Shown: piece after piece, positions 26,101 to 33,207 of the stretch
Layout of the letters: the number at the start of each line of letters is the position of its first letter
Numbering within the stretch: the stretch's first letter is position 1
DNA from: Verrucomicrobiales bacterium
GTDB taxonomy: Bacteria > Verrucomicrobiota > Verrucomicrobiia > Limisphaerales > UBA11320
NCBI GenBank assembly: GCA_016793885.1
Contig: JAEUHE010000104.1
Span: 1 to 33,207 of the forward strand
DNA: 33,207 bases
Reading direction: 5' to 3'
Made by a program: the position numbers and the translations under genes
Notes under the pieces: generated by a model
Database searches by the model: none
Told to the model about the DNA's origin: nothing
What the model saw: the letters and a program-made list of their open reading frames with translations, nothing else

Positions 26101-26222
26101 ATCCGCTCGCGCAGACGGAGGACGGCGGCAGGCTCGCTGTGAGTGTGGACGGCCGACGCATTCAGATCTGGGATTTGCAGGTGTTGCGCAGCGAACTCGC
26201 GGAGCTCGGGCTTGGGTGGTAG
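23193..26222 (+). CDS. Transmembrane Ser/Thr protein kinase with C-terminal WD40-like propeller
   Basis: A 1009-residue kinase. Residues 10-290 are the protein-kinase domain: glycine loop GRGAYGEV (17-24), ATP lysine K38 (AVKIV), catalytic HRDVKPGN (162-169, D164 and N169), and a metal-binding motif read as DIG (D181) in place of DFG. The activation segment is GTEGYIPPE. A membrane segment at about 303-322 (GWAAGISVVLASMFAFVGHW) is followed by a short coiled coil (323-375) and a long WD40-like propeller (about 395-1005) with units such as IEVWDLAS, LMVAWDLETGKEL and IQIWDLQVL. The propeller should lie outside the cytoplasm and sense a ligand or partner. The sigma factor just upstream is the likely cytoplasmic target. 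Confidence 0.92.
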   Translation: MSAPPVIPDHTLRRPIGRGAYGEVWLARNIMGAPRAVKIVWRRHFESDRPYEREFAGIQRYEPVSRSAEGLVHVLHVGRNNAEGYFYYVMELADSAVPMPDLNGPLVGAAGSAELTPLAEYAPRTLRSDIKLLGRLPIADCLRVALDAVGGLARLHQRGLVHRDVKPGNIIFVDGHAKLADIGLVSRESEGRTFVGTEGYIPPEGPGQPTADLYALGMALYEAATGFPPERFPKAPKEWFAETAPPELLEFHAVVLRSCEGSKARRYQSADEMQADLALLQSGQSVRRLRALEERVARWRSVGWAAGISVVLASMFAFVGHWRVKVLEETQARETQLLDDARHSQARAENAERESRHQLYSALLEQARANVRSGEMGQRVRALDAVRRAAAISNSAELRREAMAALALPDLRLDREMKFPSETSLIQLDATFERIALGRQRGPVEIRSLKEDRLLATLPASTNLICFSALWSADGRYIALNRDHDTAGYRSDIEVWDLASTPRRVVLFRDARWKARAFHPGLPRFLAGGPDGLMVAWDLETGKELARARFDATPQELAYSPDGTRTAATYQRTDGWGASVHEATGGAMICSRVFKSQIRSFAWHPSGRWLALSETGGTIYLMDSSTGEIQALGRHKAEAVSTTFEAKGRYLITGAWGRELICWDIKRKQRAFAIDVDGFIAQFRKDGQACAFTDHSRLQICTFERPGSHSELAEEMAPQTRNAAFSPEGRWLSASSAERLGVWDLRNEGPGAFVSDGADSRMYWGNDGMLFGSNSGDAKCFQWQVRSATNDSSPPTLEPLLLRRPSGLGSLFVRSNAVAWTTARGSQIRLRPQLPPEEEDWKPTIQGINGISPDHRWLAIYGAYTRHLSVYQLPELQLVARLTNLARISGFSFSPGCDQLAVASTGQVEFWNTQSWNRVRLATGFIGLPVAGVLYQPDGRALWMARSSRIAGLHAADDLRSLLPLPKGLYPLAQTEDGGRLAVSVDGRRIQIWDLQVLRSELAELGLGW

Positions 26223-26389
26223 AGCGCAGCCCTCGGGGCCGCCTATCGCTCTCGACGCCCTAGAGCACTTCGACCGTTCGCCAAAGCCTTCTCACGTCGG
26301 CTCCTACACTCCGGACTGTAGTTTGCTGCTCGAATGAAACCATTTCGACATTTCTGAAAGGATTCTGACTGGGCCGGCTTATTCAGGTC

Positions 26390-29300
26390 GTGAAAAACGC
26401 ATCTGTGGTTCATTGGCGCTGGATCAAAACCTTAATCGTGGCCTTCGTCCTTCTGGGGCAGGGCCTGGATCTCGGCGTGTGGCGCACACTCGCTCAAACA
26501 TCCTCTGCGAACCTGTCGATCCCCGGAAACCTCTCGGTGGTCCTCGAACCGGCTGAGGCCGTCGAAGGAGGAGCCCAATGGGCACTGGATGGTGGGTCGC
26601 CTCGCTCCTCGGCTGAGACGGCGACCGGTTTGAGTGCCGGAACGCATCTCGTGCAGTTCGGTGTAGCGGAAGGCTGGCTCAAACCCGACGATCAGGAGGT
26701 GCTGGTGATTGGCGGAAAACTGGCCACGATGGTGGCGCGCTATCGTCCGGTGCCTCGATTCTATTTTCGGTCGGTGCCGGAGCAGCGCGTGCAGGTTGGC
26801 AAAGCGGTTGAGTTGCTGGTGCATACGGAGGATGCCGATGATCCTCAGAGCCCAGGTTCGGGTGCGGAGTTGCAGATGACGGCCACGCCACCGCCCGCGG
26901 GTCAGATCGCCTTCGAGAGCGCGAGCGGGCGCTTCCGTTATGCCCCGGTAGCCGCCGATCGCTTGCCGTTCACGGTTACCCTGCGCACCGCGCAGGGAGT
27001 CGAAGGTTCCTTTGAGATCACGCCTGTCAGAAGCCTGGGGGCTGAGGCGTCGGTCATCGAATACGATCGCCCGATGCCGGATGCCGAGAGCCGAGACTAC
27101 ATCCAAATCAGCGAGGTGCCGAATGCCCCGGAAACTTTCAACGACGCGATGCAGGAAACCTTTGTCGTCAGCATCTCGGGCCCGACGCTCGTCTTCGCCA
27201 ACGAGCATCGCGCGCAGCTACTCCGACAGTTTAATGCGCGTGAGAACATCCGAGAACTGCGCCTGTATGCCGATAAGGTGATCATCGGGAGCCCGCTGAC
27301 CCTGCCCCAGACGGAAATCACCATTCACGCGCGGGAGATCCGGTTCGAGAATGATGGGCGCATCGACACTACCCCGCGCGCGCGGGCGCGCGTTCCCGCC
27401 GGGGCGGTATGGGAGGACGATATGTTCGGCGGTCACAGCGGCGATCCTGGCCACGCCGGCGGGAGCGTCAACCTGCTCGTGGAACGCCTCTCGGATCCCA
27501 CGTCCCTCACCCGATTCTTCCTGCGCGGCGGCAATGGCGGTCCGGCGGGAGAGGGGCGGGACGGACGTTCCGAGCTGACGGTGAACTTCTTATCGGCCGA
27601 TTGGTATAAGCTCATGTCCAGGGCGAATAATCCCATCTGCGGATCGGCCGGGAACGGAAGCTCCGTGATGCTGTGGCTCGAGGAACGATTAAGCAATCGG
27701 GTGGTCAGCGTTTGCGGTGAGAAAGTCACCGCGTTTGGCGAGCACGCCGTTCCCTCTGGGAGCCCAGGCCAGGGTGGATCTGGCGGCCATTTGCGCACCA
27801 CCATCGCCTCTTTATCATCTCTGGAAGCACCCGGGGGTCAGGGTGGAGCCCGCGGGGGGGATCACGTCGGCGGCACGCTTTCCGCGCGGGCGTTTCTTTA
27901 TCGGGTCACTAACACGCGATATGATCGTTTTGGTGAAGAGATCGTCTCGATCTCGGATACCGCCGCCCCCAAGTCGGTGGGCCGAAGCTACGCCGCGCCG
28001 CTGAGTTTTCCTGGTGCGGCCGGCAGCGTGCAGACTGAGACCAATGCCGGCGCCTGGCTTCATTCCTTCACCGTGAGGAGCGTGCTGCACTATGCAAAGG
28101 ATGCCTACCTGAACGGGCGAACGGCCGAAACGCGGCGGATGCTCGGCGAGTATCAACAGCTGATTCGCGCCCACCAGCGGGAGATTCCACCGGAACAGGA
28201 GATTTCCGACACTGCGTTCTCGGAGAAAGTAAACCTCGATCAACTGCTGGCGGAGATCGAGAATCTCATTCATCGCATCGACTCCAACCTGGATTATTTC
28301 GGCAACCCAGCCGGCTGGGTGCCCATGCTATCATTCGAGGCAAACCTGCTCGCCTTCCAGAGCGAGATCCAGCATTCGATTCCCATTCTATACCTCTCCT
28401 ATTGGCTGAACCACGCAGCCACCAATATTCAAGCCTCCCTGGAGGCGACGGAGGAGGCCAAGGATGGCTTGGAATCCGAGCGGGAACGCTTGGAATCGGC
28501 CTTCAACGCCGCCCAGACCATCATCCCTCGGCTTAAAACCGAGGCGGAGACGATGAGCTTTCGAATTGGCATGCTCAACGGACGGATTGCCGCCAAGCTC
28601 GCCGAGCTGGAGCAACGTGCGCGTGATAATGTAACCGAACGCCATAAGCTGCCTTTCTGGAAAAAGAGCTTGGGGGTCTTGTCCGTCGTGGCTGACCTCA
28701 TTCCCGTTGGACAGCCGACCATCGGGCGCATCGGGGCCGGGCTCGGTTTGCTCGCGCAGGTCGATCCCGACCATCCGCTGCAGAGCGCCAAAGCCCTCGC
28801 GCCACAGGCCTTTGGTGTGATGACCAATAAGAATATATCTGTCTGTTTTGGTTCGAACGCCCCGCCGGTCACCGTCACGAACGTGCCGGGCATGACCAAC
28901 ACCCCCAGCGGTACGAACGCCGTCAAGAAGGCGCGGCAGGATCGGTTGAAGCAGCTGACCACGTGCGCCAAGTTCCTCGGCGGAGAACTCAAGGAACTCG
29001 CCGGAGTGTTCAAGGAGGCGCAGGTGGGGGATGATGAACTCGCGGCCGAACTCGAAAAGCTCAAGGCGGCCGACACCCATCTGATTGCGCTGACGTTGGA
29101 AGTGGCGACACTGAATGCGGACAAGGAACGTTTTGCCCAGGAGCTGGCGTCGGCCTTGCAGGTCATTGGGTCGTTCAGCGCCGGGTTGGCCGAAAATCTG
29201 GTAGCCACCCACGAGTTCGAGGATCGGATCGCAGCGCAGATCAATGTGCTGGATCACGGAGCTCTGATGCACATCAAGGAGATGGAGCGCCGCGCCAAGG

Positions 29301-30565
29301 ACAGACTGGTGCAATACCAGTACTTCCTGGCCAAGGCGTTTCAGTACCGGAGGCTGCAGCCGTTCAACGGAAACCTCCAGCTCACGCGTCTCTTCACCCG
29401 CTTCCAGCAGCTGATCGAAGCCAACAGCCCGCACCTGCTCACGGCGGACGAGTTTGATCGGCTCAAGGGGATCTTTGTGAACGAGCTGCGAGAGTTGGTG
29501 GCGCAGTCGCTGGACAATGTGAACGCTCCCTCGCGGTCGTTTCCCAAGAGCTACCGACTGAATGCTGACCAGCGTCGCCAGCTCAACGAGCAGGGCAGGC
29601 TCGTGTTGAACCTCAAGGATCTCGGCTTGATCAATCCGGGCGACGAGAACGTCAGGATTGCCGACCTGCGCACGCGCACCCTCGCGACTCATCCAGACGG
29701 CCCGGTGGGTTCGTTGGCGCTGGTGCGAGTGAACTATGAGCATCGAGGGGAGTCGCGGTTGACTTCCGGCGGACGAACCTTCCTGTTCCGACACTACCAG
29801 ACTGAGTCGGTGAACCCGATTGTGTGGAACGCGATTTTTGACGCGAACACTGGCCAGACCGTGAACAGCACGCCGTCTGCCGCACAGCAGTCGCTCATCA
29901 GCGTGCTGCTTCAACAACAGCCGGTGCCCTTCACGAACTTGGTGTTCTACACTCAGCCGGCAGCCCACGCGGAAATTCTCCTCACGAAGGATGTTTCCTC
30001 GTCCAATGGGACCGATTTTGTCATCGACGATTTGTTGTTCGAGATTCAGTACGACTTCTCGCCCACGACCGGCAACCTGCGTGAGCTAAGCGTTCGCGTG
30101 AACGATGATCTTAAGCCGGTCATCGCGGTGAGTCAGGCCGACATCAACAGCCTTCAGGATGGCTTGGGCGATTTCAACCGTGTGTTCCCATCCTTTACAC
30201 TGATCACTCTCCAGGCCCCGAGCAGCTACGGTCAGTACGTGTTTGATCGGTGGTTGGTGAACAACGAAGCGCAAACCACCCCGTTTCCCGCCCTGGCGGT
30301 TTTCCTGGCTGGCAACACCCAGGTTGAGGCGCGCTATCGGATCACCGGACCGCTGCGGCTTGTCCCGGTCGCGACCCCGCCCGGGCAAGTGGGGTTCAGC
30401 TTCGTGTCCGAGGTGGGCAAGACCTATCTCATCGAGCAAAGCCCGCGCCTGACGAGTCCCGATTGGACCCTGCTGGAGGCGCGGAACGGTGACGGCTCCA
30501 CGCTTCAGTTCACGCGTCCCGCCAGCGCGAACGCCGGATTCTTTCGGCTGCGCGTCAGTCCATAG
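26390..30565 (+). CDS. Giant secreted coiled-coil protein with PEGA-like, glycine-rich and divergent InlB-like modules
   Basis: A 1391-residue exported protein starting at GTG 26390. A signal peptide (LIVAFVLLGQGLDLGVWRTLAQ) is followed by a PEGA-like module (about 45-115: EGGAQWALDGG...AEGWLKPDDQEVLV), a cadherin- or Ig-like module (about 125-205), beta-helix-like strands (about 285-325: LRLYADKVIIGSPLTLPQTE) and a glycine-rich stretch (about 340-495: GGHSGDPGHAGG, GGQGGARGGDHVGG). Long coiled coils follow (about 615-760 and 847-955), then a beta-rich part with a divergent InlB-type unit (FDRWLVNNEAQTTPFP) and a C-terminal YLIEQSPRL...FFRLR module shared with the protein at 11671. It starts 167 bases after the kinase gene and ends at its own terminator. 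The function is unknown; a surface filament or adhesin-like scaffold is a guess. Confidence 0.82.
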   Translation: MKNASVVHWRWIKTLIVAFVLLGQGLDLGVWRTLAQTSSANLSIPGNLSVVLEPAEAVEGGAQWALDGGSPRSSAETATGLSAGTHLVQFGVAEGWLKPDDQEVLVIGGKLATMVARYRPVPRFYFRSVPEQRVQVGKAVELLVHTEDADDPQSPGSGAELQMTATPPPAGQIAFESASGRFRYAPVAADRLPFTVTLRTAQGVEGSFEITPVRSLGAEASVIEYDRPMPDAESRDYIQISEVPNAPETFNDAMQETFVVSISGPTLVFANEHRAQLLRQFNARENIRELRLYADKVIIGSPLTLPQTEITIHAREIRFENDGRIDTTPRARARVPAGAVWEDDMFGGHSGDPGHAGGSVNLLVERLSDPTSLTRFFLRGGNGGPAGEGRDGRSELTVNFLSADWYKLMSRANNPICGSAGNGSSVMLWLEERLSNRVVSVCGEKVTAFGEHAVPSGSPGQGGSGGHLRTTIASLSSLEAPGGQGGARGGDHVGGTLSARAFLYRVTNTRYDRFGEEIVSISDTAAPKSVGRSYAAPLSFPGAAGSVQTETNAGAWLHSFTVRSVLHYAKDAYLNGRTAETRRMLGEYQQLIRAHQREIPPEQEISDTAFSEKVNLDQLLAEIENLIHRIDSNLDYFGNPAGWVPMLSFEANLLAFQSEIQHSIPILYLSYWLNHAATNIQASLEATEEAKDGLESERERLESAFNAAQTIIPRLKTEAETMSFRIGMLNGRIAAKLAELEQRARDNVTERHKLPFWKKSLGVLSVVADLIPVGQPTIGRIGAGLGLLAQVDPDHPLQSAKALAPQAFGVMTNKNISVCFGSNAPPVTVTNVPGMTNTPSGTNAVKKARQDRLKQLTTCAKFLGGELKELAGVFKEAQVGDDELAAELEKLKAADTHLIALTLEVATLNADKERFAQELASALQVIGSFSAGLAENLVATHEFEDRIAAQINVLDHGALMHIKEMERRAKDRLVQYQYFLAKAFQYRRLQPFNGNLQLTRLFTRFQQLIEANSPHLLTADEFDRLKGIFVNELRELVAQSLDNVNAPSRSFPKSYRLNADQRRQLNEQGRLVLNLKDLGLINPGDENVRIADLRTRTLATHPDGPVGSLALVRVNYEHRGESRLTSGGRTFLFRHYQTESVNPIVWNAIFDANTGQTVNSTPSAAQQSLISVLLQQQPVPFTNLVFYTQPAAHAEILLTKDVSSSNGTDFVIDDLLFEIQYDFSPTTGNLRELSVRVNDDLKPVIAVSQADINSLQDGLGDFNRVFPSFTLITLQAPSSYGQYVFDRWLVNNEAQTTPFPALAVFLAGNTQVEARYRITGPLRLVPVATPPGQVGFSFVSEVGKTYLIEQSPRLTSPDWTLLEARNGDGSTLQFTRPASANAGFFRLRVSP

Positions 30566-30589
30566 TCCCCATCCCTAGAAAACCAAACA

Positions 30590-30622
30590 GGGGCGCCTCA
30601 CCTCCGGGGGGTGCCCCTTTCT
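30590..30622 (+). terminator. Rho-independent terminator of the giant secreted-protein gene
   Basis: Stem GGGGCGCC (30590-30597) with GGTGCCCC (30610-30617), one G-U pair, loop of 12 bases, followed by TTTCTC. It begins 25 bases after the stop codon at 30565. The following 30623-30979 contains no convincing gene: a 97-codon frame there lacks any recognisable feature and uses a GTG start. Confidence 0.75.
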
Positions 30623-30979
30623 CATGCTAGATTGGACCTTGAGTCGACACGCGACGGCAGGGAGAGACTCCGTCGAGCCCACGAAAGCTCGAGGCTCTGC
30701 TATTATCGAGAGATCAACTCCGAAGAGGACATTTGGACATCGATGACGCCCCATCCTCCTTGCCTTGGGTCCTATTTGAGTGTGTTGCCTGATGCGCTTG
30801 AACGGCCATTTCCGCCTCGACTTTTTCCCTTCCTAGCTTATTCTTCCGCAAGGAATTGGAACTCGAGGCAAGGCATTACCCCGGATAGGCAGGCGCTTGA
30901 GTAAACTCAAAACATGAGCGAGCTTACCCGACACATATCGTTATGCCACGTAAGTGATCGGTAATTTCCGTCTGCGATT

Positions 30980-31579
30980 GTGAAACAGAAACGCATCATT
31001 ATCGGCCTGGCCTCCATCGTCGCTGCACTCGCCGCCTGGGGCGTCATTGCATACCCTTTCAGGTATTCTTCGGTCTGTGACAGATGCGGCGAAGTACGGC
31101 ACACTACAGAGTGGATGCTGCCGTTCAGCGACTTTACGCTTCTCAGCCACTCAGCTCAGTCCAATTCGGTTTTGGCACACACTCTGTCTGCCAACGGTAT
31201 CATTCAGCCACACCCGCATCATTGGCTTTTTAGTGCCGGCGGCGGGCATGGAGTTCGATGTGCCATTGGCCCCGGGAGACACATCATGGGTGTGGTCAAT
31301 TCGGAAGAGTTCGCCAGCGTTGTCGTCAGGATTCATGCCTATGGTCTTATCGGTATCAGCGACCGAATCTTGCGAGGCGCACTCGATCCGAGCACTTCTC
31401 GCACTTTTTCGATGTTGGCCTTAGGCGTTCCTAAAGAGCCGACGACGGTCGTAGCGGTAGAGAGTTGGTTCACGGAAGAGTCCAAATATATCCCCGAGCT
31501 CGAGCGCCGAACAGAAACGGGGACGACCACCGGGATCTCTCCCAATGAACGGTCAACTGCTACGCAGTCATCACCTTGA
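30980..31579 (+). CDS. Uncharacterised membrane-anchored protein with CxxC motif
   Basis: A 199-residue protein beginning at GTG 30980. After a basic KQKR there is one hydrophobic segment (about 6-26, RIIIGLASIVAALAAWGVIAY), a signal anchor or uncleaved signal peptide. Immediately after is SSVCDRCGEVRHT, where the CxxC could bind metal or form a disulfide. A His-rich PHPHHW follows near 78-83. The last 35 residues are polar and Thr/Ser-rich. I do not recognise the family. Its stop overlaps the possible next gene. Confidence 0.62.
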   Translation: MKQKRIIIGLASIVAALAAWGVIAYPFRYSSVCDRCGEVRHTTEWMLPFSDFTLLSHSAQSNSVLAHTLSANGIIQPHPHHWLFSAGGGHGVRCAIGPGRHIMGVVNSEEFASVVVRIHAYGLIGISDRILRGALDPSTSRTFSMLALGVPKEPTTVVAVESWFTEESKYIPELERRTETGTTTGISPNERSTATQSSP

Positions 31580-31911
31580 GAGCGTCAGTTCCAGAGCTCC
31601 CTCGGCGGAGGTCGACATTCGCGGGCCGATTGAAACCGAGCAATTGGGTGCGCCGCGATTTGCACCAGGTTGCTCTCCCGGATGACAGCAGAACGCGATG
31701 GAATCGCGGGGTTCCTCCAAGATGGGATTTCGGTGTGCAGCCCGATCCCAAGCCGCCAGTCTTCCGTTGCCGACAGACAGCGCTAGCTTGGCACAACATC
31801 GAAGGGTTGCTTGAGTCATTCAGTGACGGCAGCTACTTCGGGGCAAGTCATCAGTTTCTCGATCAGCACGGCAAGGTTCAATTGGTCATTTCTGGAGGAC
31901 GCGGGTGGTGA
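31576..31911 (+). CDS. Possible small protein of unknown function
   Basis: A 111-codon frame beginning with TTG at 31576, overlapping the stop of the preceding gene. The N-terminal 25 residues look non-coding, but the rest (WDFGVQPDPKPPVFRCRQTALAW by its ends, then LLESFSDGSYFGASHQFLDQHG and VISGGRGW) reads like a folded protein with ordinary composition. No alternative ATG gives that core, so the gene may start at an internal rare codon or be the remnant of a longer one. No family recognised. Confidence 0.4.
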   Translation: MRASVPELPRRRSTFAGRLKPSNWVRRDLHQVALPDDSRTRWNRGVPPRWDFGVQPDPKPPVFRCRQTALAWHNIEGLLESFSDGSYFGASHQFLDQHGKVQLVISGGRGW

Positions 31912-32051
31912 GCACTTTTACAACGCATCCTAAGCCACTCCATCCAACAGCCCTGAGTTTCTTCCGTCGATTCCGTCTGCAGGAATCGACCAGCCCGTCG
32001 TAAGCATTTCAAACTTTTTGAGATTCGCCGATTGTAACCTAACAGGTCGCG

Positions 32052-32070
32052 GTGCCTCCCCGGGAGGCAC
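32052..32070. promoter_or_regulatory. Perfect hairpin GTGCCTCC-CCG-GGAGGCAC
   Basis: Eight-pair perfect inverted repeat with a three-base loop, ending 21 bases before the ATG at 32092. No U tract follows, so it is a poor terminator; it may be an operator or a leader hairpin for the next gene. The rest of 31912-32091 shows nothing recognisable. Confidence 0.4.
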
Positions 32071-32091
32071 TTGACCACTTCGCACCTATAT

Positions 32092-32415
32092 ATGACTACC
32101 GAAGAGTTTGTTCGCGGTTTCAAGGTCGAGAAGGACCGATTGTTGAAGAGTTACATTTCGGGGTCCACCGAGACGGCTGTCAGCGCACATATTCGCTCCA
32201 TGGGGCTGAATACGGAACAGTCTGACACGATGCGGGAAGTCCTCGACCAGGCACTGACCGATACTTTTTATACTATTCTGCTTGGCCTGGATGGATGCGC
32301 TCGCATTGGCGATGCGCTGCAGCAGGGTTTCAAGATTCAGGCGGAGGACGGTTCGGAGATTTCTAGTGGGGGCGGAGCGATTGAGGCGCTCGCCTATGAG
32401 TATTTTCAAACATGA
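32092..32415 (+). CDS. Small uncharacterised cytoplasmic protein
   Basis: A 107-residue protein starting at ATG 32092 (MTTEEFVRGFKVEKDRLL). It is mainly helical, with no signal peptide or membrane segment. A central DTMREVLDQALTDTFYTILLGLDGCA and a C-terminal GGGAIEALAYEYF are the most distinctive stretches. In size and composition it resembles small proteins with immunity-like or hypothetical annotation, but nothing proves this. It is flanked by a hairpin upstream and a dispersed repeat downstream. Confidence 0.62.
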   Translation: MTTEEFVRGFKVEKDRLLKSYISGSTETAVSAHIRSMGLNTEQSDTMREVLDQALTDTFYTILLGLDGCARIGDALQQGFKIQAEDGSEISSGGGAIEALAYEYFQT

Positions 32416-32514
32416 CGCCCAACGGTTCCTTGACCGCATCGCCGCCAGCCTTCGAGGAGTTGGCCCTGATGAGTGAGGTTTTAGGTTCTCCTGCGGGGTC
32501 GATTGCGGGGAGTT

Positions 32515-32572
32515 CGACTCCGTCGAAGAGACCAAAGCGGTAGAGGTCTACCGCACTCCAGGTCGAGAAGCG
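32515..32572. repeat. Partial copy of the 11332-11514 palindromic element
   Basis: CGACTCCGTCG, then AAAGCGGTAGAGGTCTACCGC and ACTCCAGGTCGAGAAGCG correspond to the left half of the element at 11332-11514 (CGACTCCGTCG, AAAAGCTGTAGAGGGCTACAGC, ACTCCAAA). The inner part can itself form a hairpin (GCGGTAGA/TCTACCGC). The right terminal repeat is absent. It lies between two small genes. Confidence 0.65.
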
Positions 32573-32621
32573 GTTGATGGTTCTTTAGCTATGGAGATGG
32601 CGCTCCATCGGAAAAACACAG

Positions 32622-33023
32622 ATGAAAACACACGCTGAGTTTCGATCTTCCAAGTTCCCGCCTTATGAGGGCGAGGAAGAGCAAATTAACCCCGGGCTCT
32701 GGGGCAAACGGTTGGCAGAGTATCTGGTCGCCAAGCTTTCGGATCGGGGGTTTGTAACCGAGCCGATGGTGGCCGAGGATTGGGGCTGGTACATTCCCAT
32801 TCGGAATGACGGGTTTCGGTTGGCGGTTTGTTGTGGGCATCAGGATGGGGAAGATGACCAGTTCATCTGCTTCACCGATCCCGCTACCCCGGTGGTCACC
32901 AAATTCTTCTTCAAGAAAATCGATGCGACCGAACCGCTGACTCGGCTGACTGAGGCGTTGCGGGAGATTCTTGCGTCGGATCCTGAGATCCGAGATGTGA
33001 TTTGGAGCGAATCGGCGCGCTAA
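32622..33023 (+). CDS. Conserved hypothetical protein (FPPYEGEEEQINPG family)
   Basis: A 133-residue cytoplasmic protein from ATG 32622. The N-terminal FRSSKFPPYEGEEEQINPGLWG and the central EDWGWYIPIRNDGFRLAVCCGH are signatures I associate with a widespread bacterial family without assigned function. The C-terminus is helical (LTRLTEALREILASDPEIRDVIW). There is no signal peptide or catalytic motif. Such genes are usually single and scattered, in keeping with its position among unrelated small genes here. Confidence 0.8.
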   Translation: MKTHAEFRSSKFPPYEGEEEQINPGLWGKRLAEYLVAKLSDRGFVTEPMVAEDWGWYIPIRNDGFRLAVCCGHQDGEDDQFICFTDPATPVVTKFFFKKIDATEPLTRLTEALREILASDPEIRDVIWSESAR

Positions 33024-33107
33024 GGAAAGGGCCCGAGTTTCAAACTGCGAAGGACGCTATGCCTGAAGCCCAATCCATGCAGTCGTTCAGCACGCGTTTG
33101 CTTGATT

Positions 33108-33188
33108 TTTTTGCGAAATCCTTCGTTGTTCGTCGCTTACGTATTTCGCTCAATACGCTCGCTCCTCACGCCTCGGTTTTCGCAAAAA
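33108..33188. repeat. Inverted repeat at the right edge
   Basis: TTTTTGCGAAA (33108-33118) is perfectly repeated in inverted orientation at 33178-33188, enclosing 59 bases. It could be one more dispersed palindrome or the end of a mobile element extending beyond the window. No gene was seen from 33024 to the edge. Confidence 0.45.
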
Positions 33189-33207
33189 CCTGCTGCGCAA
33201 CCGCATG

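Noticed and set aside
28388-29968. 526-codon minus-strand frame inside the giant secreted-protein gene
   Set aside because: The plus-strand product has a signal peptide, recognisable modules and coiled coils; the antisense product is rich in His, Arg and Gln without motifs.
30611-30904. Possible 97-residue gene after the terminator
   Set aside because: It starts with GTG inside the terminator region, with no ribosome-binding site and no recognisable motif; treated as non-coding.

Overview
The window reads as a chromosomal segment of a free-living member of the Planctomycetes-Verrucomicrobia-Chlamydiae group, most likely Verrucomicrobiota (Pedosphaera/Limisphaerales-like). This is inferred from several family signatures: a giant PVC-type haem-binding CxxCH dehydrogenase, a sigma factor next to a Ser/Thr kinase with a WD40-like tail, a BlaI/M56 pair with a very long carboxypeptidase-regulatory-like extension, secreted proteins ending in a characteristic Y-L-E-x-S...FFR(L/V)R module, and intergenic spaces full of dispersed palindromes. 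No rRNA, tRNA or CRISPR array was seen.

Layout. 1-138 (minus) looks like the 5' end of a group II intron that runs off the left edge. It sits exactly inside a copy of a dispersed hairpin repeat. 193-3726 (minus) is the membrane-bound dehydrogenase/cytochrome c protein. 3947-4197 is a MITE-like inverted-repeat element. 4390-5355 is an amidohydrolase. 5628-10292 is a BlaI-type repressor with two operator boxes in front of it and an M56 (BlaR1-type) sensor protease fused to a thioredoxin-like domain, followed by a small secreted carboxypeptidase-regulatory-like protein (10323-11321). 11332-11514 is a second palindromic element. 11671-14175 is a secreted beta-propeller protein with two Cys-rich repeats. 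14176-15097 has no convincing protein gene but holds two palindromic repeats and a strong minus-strand terminator with structured sequence upstream of it, a candidate small RNA. 15098-16083 is nuoA-nuoB, without the rest of complex I.

The right half is regulatory and secretory. 16478-18745 (minus) is a hybrid histidine kinase with receivers at both ends. Divergent from it is an ECF sigma factor overlapping a probable anti-sigma membrane protein (18908-19842), then a membrane protein with a pseudopilin-like tail (19932-21503). 21504-22070 carries (CGTAAT)n repeats and another large palindrome. 22071-22484 is a small GGQ ribosome-rescue factor resembling mitochondrial MTRFR. 22545-26222 is a second sigma factor plus a transmembrane Ser/Thr kinase with a propeller. 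26390-30565 is a 1391-residue secreted coiled-coil protein ending at a clear terminator. 30980-33023 holds four small uncharacterised genes (one doubtful), with further repeats up to the right edge.

Three regulatory circuits can be proposed: BlaI repression relieved by the M56 protease; the ECF sigma/anti-sigma pair beside the hybrid kinase; and the sigma/Ser-Thr-kinase pair, whose output might include the giant secreted protein immediately downstream. These links are inferred from gene order. The most unusual non-coding content is the set of at least five families of dispersed palindromes that fill almost every large intergenic gap.
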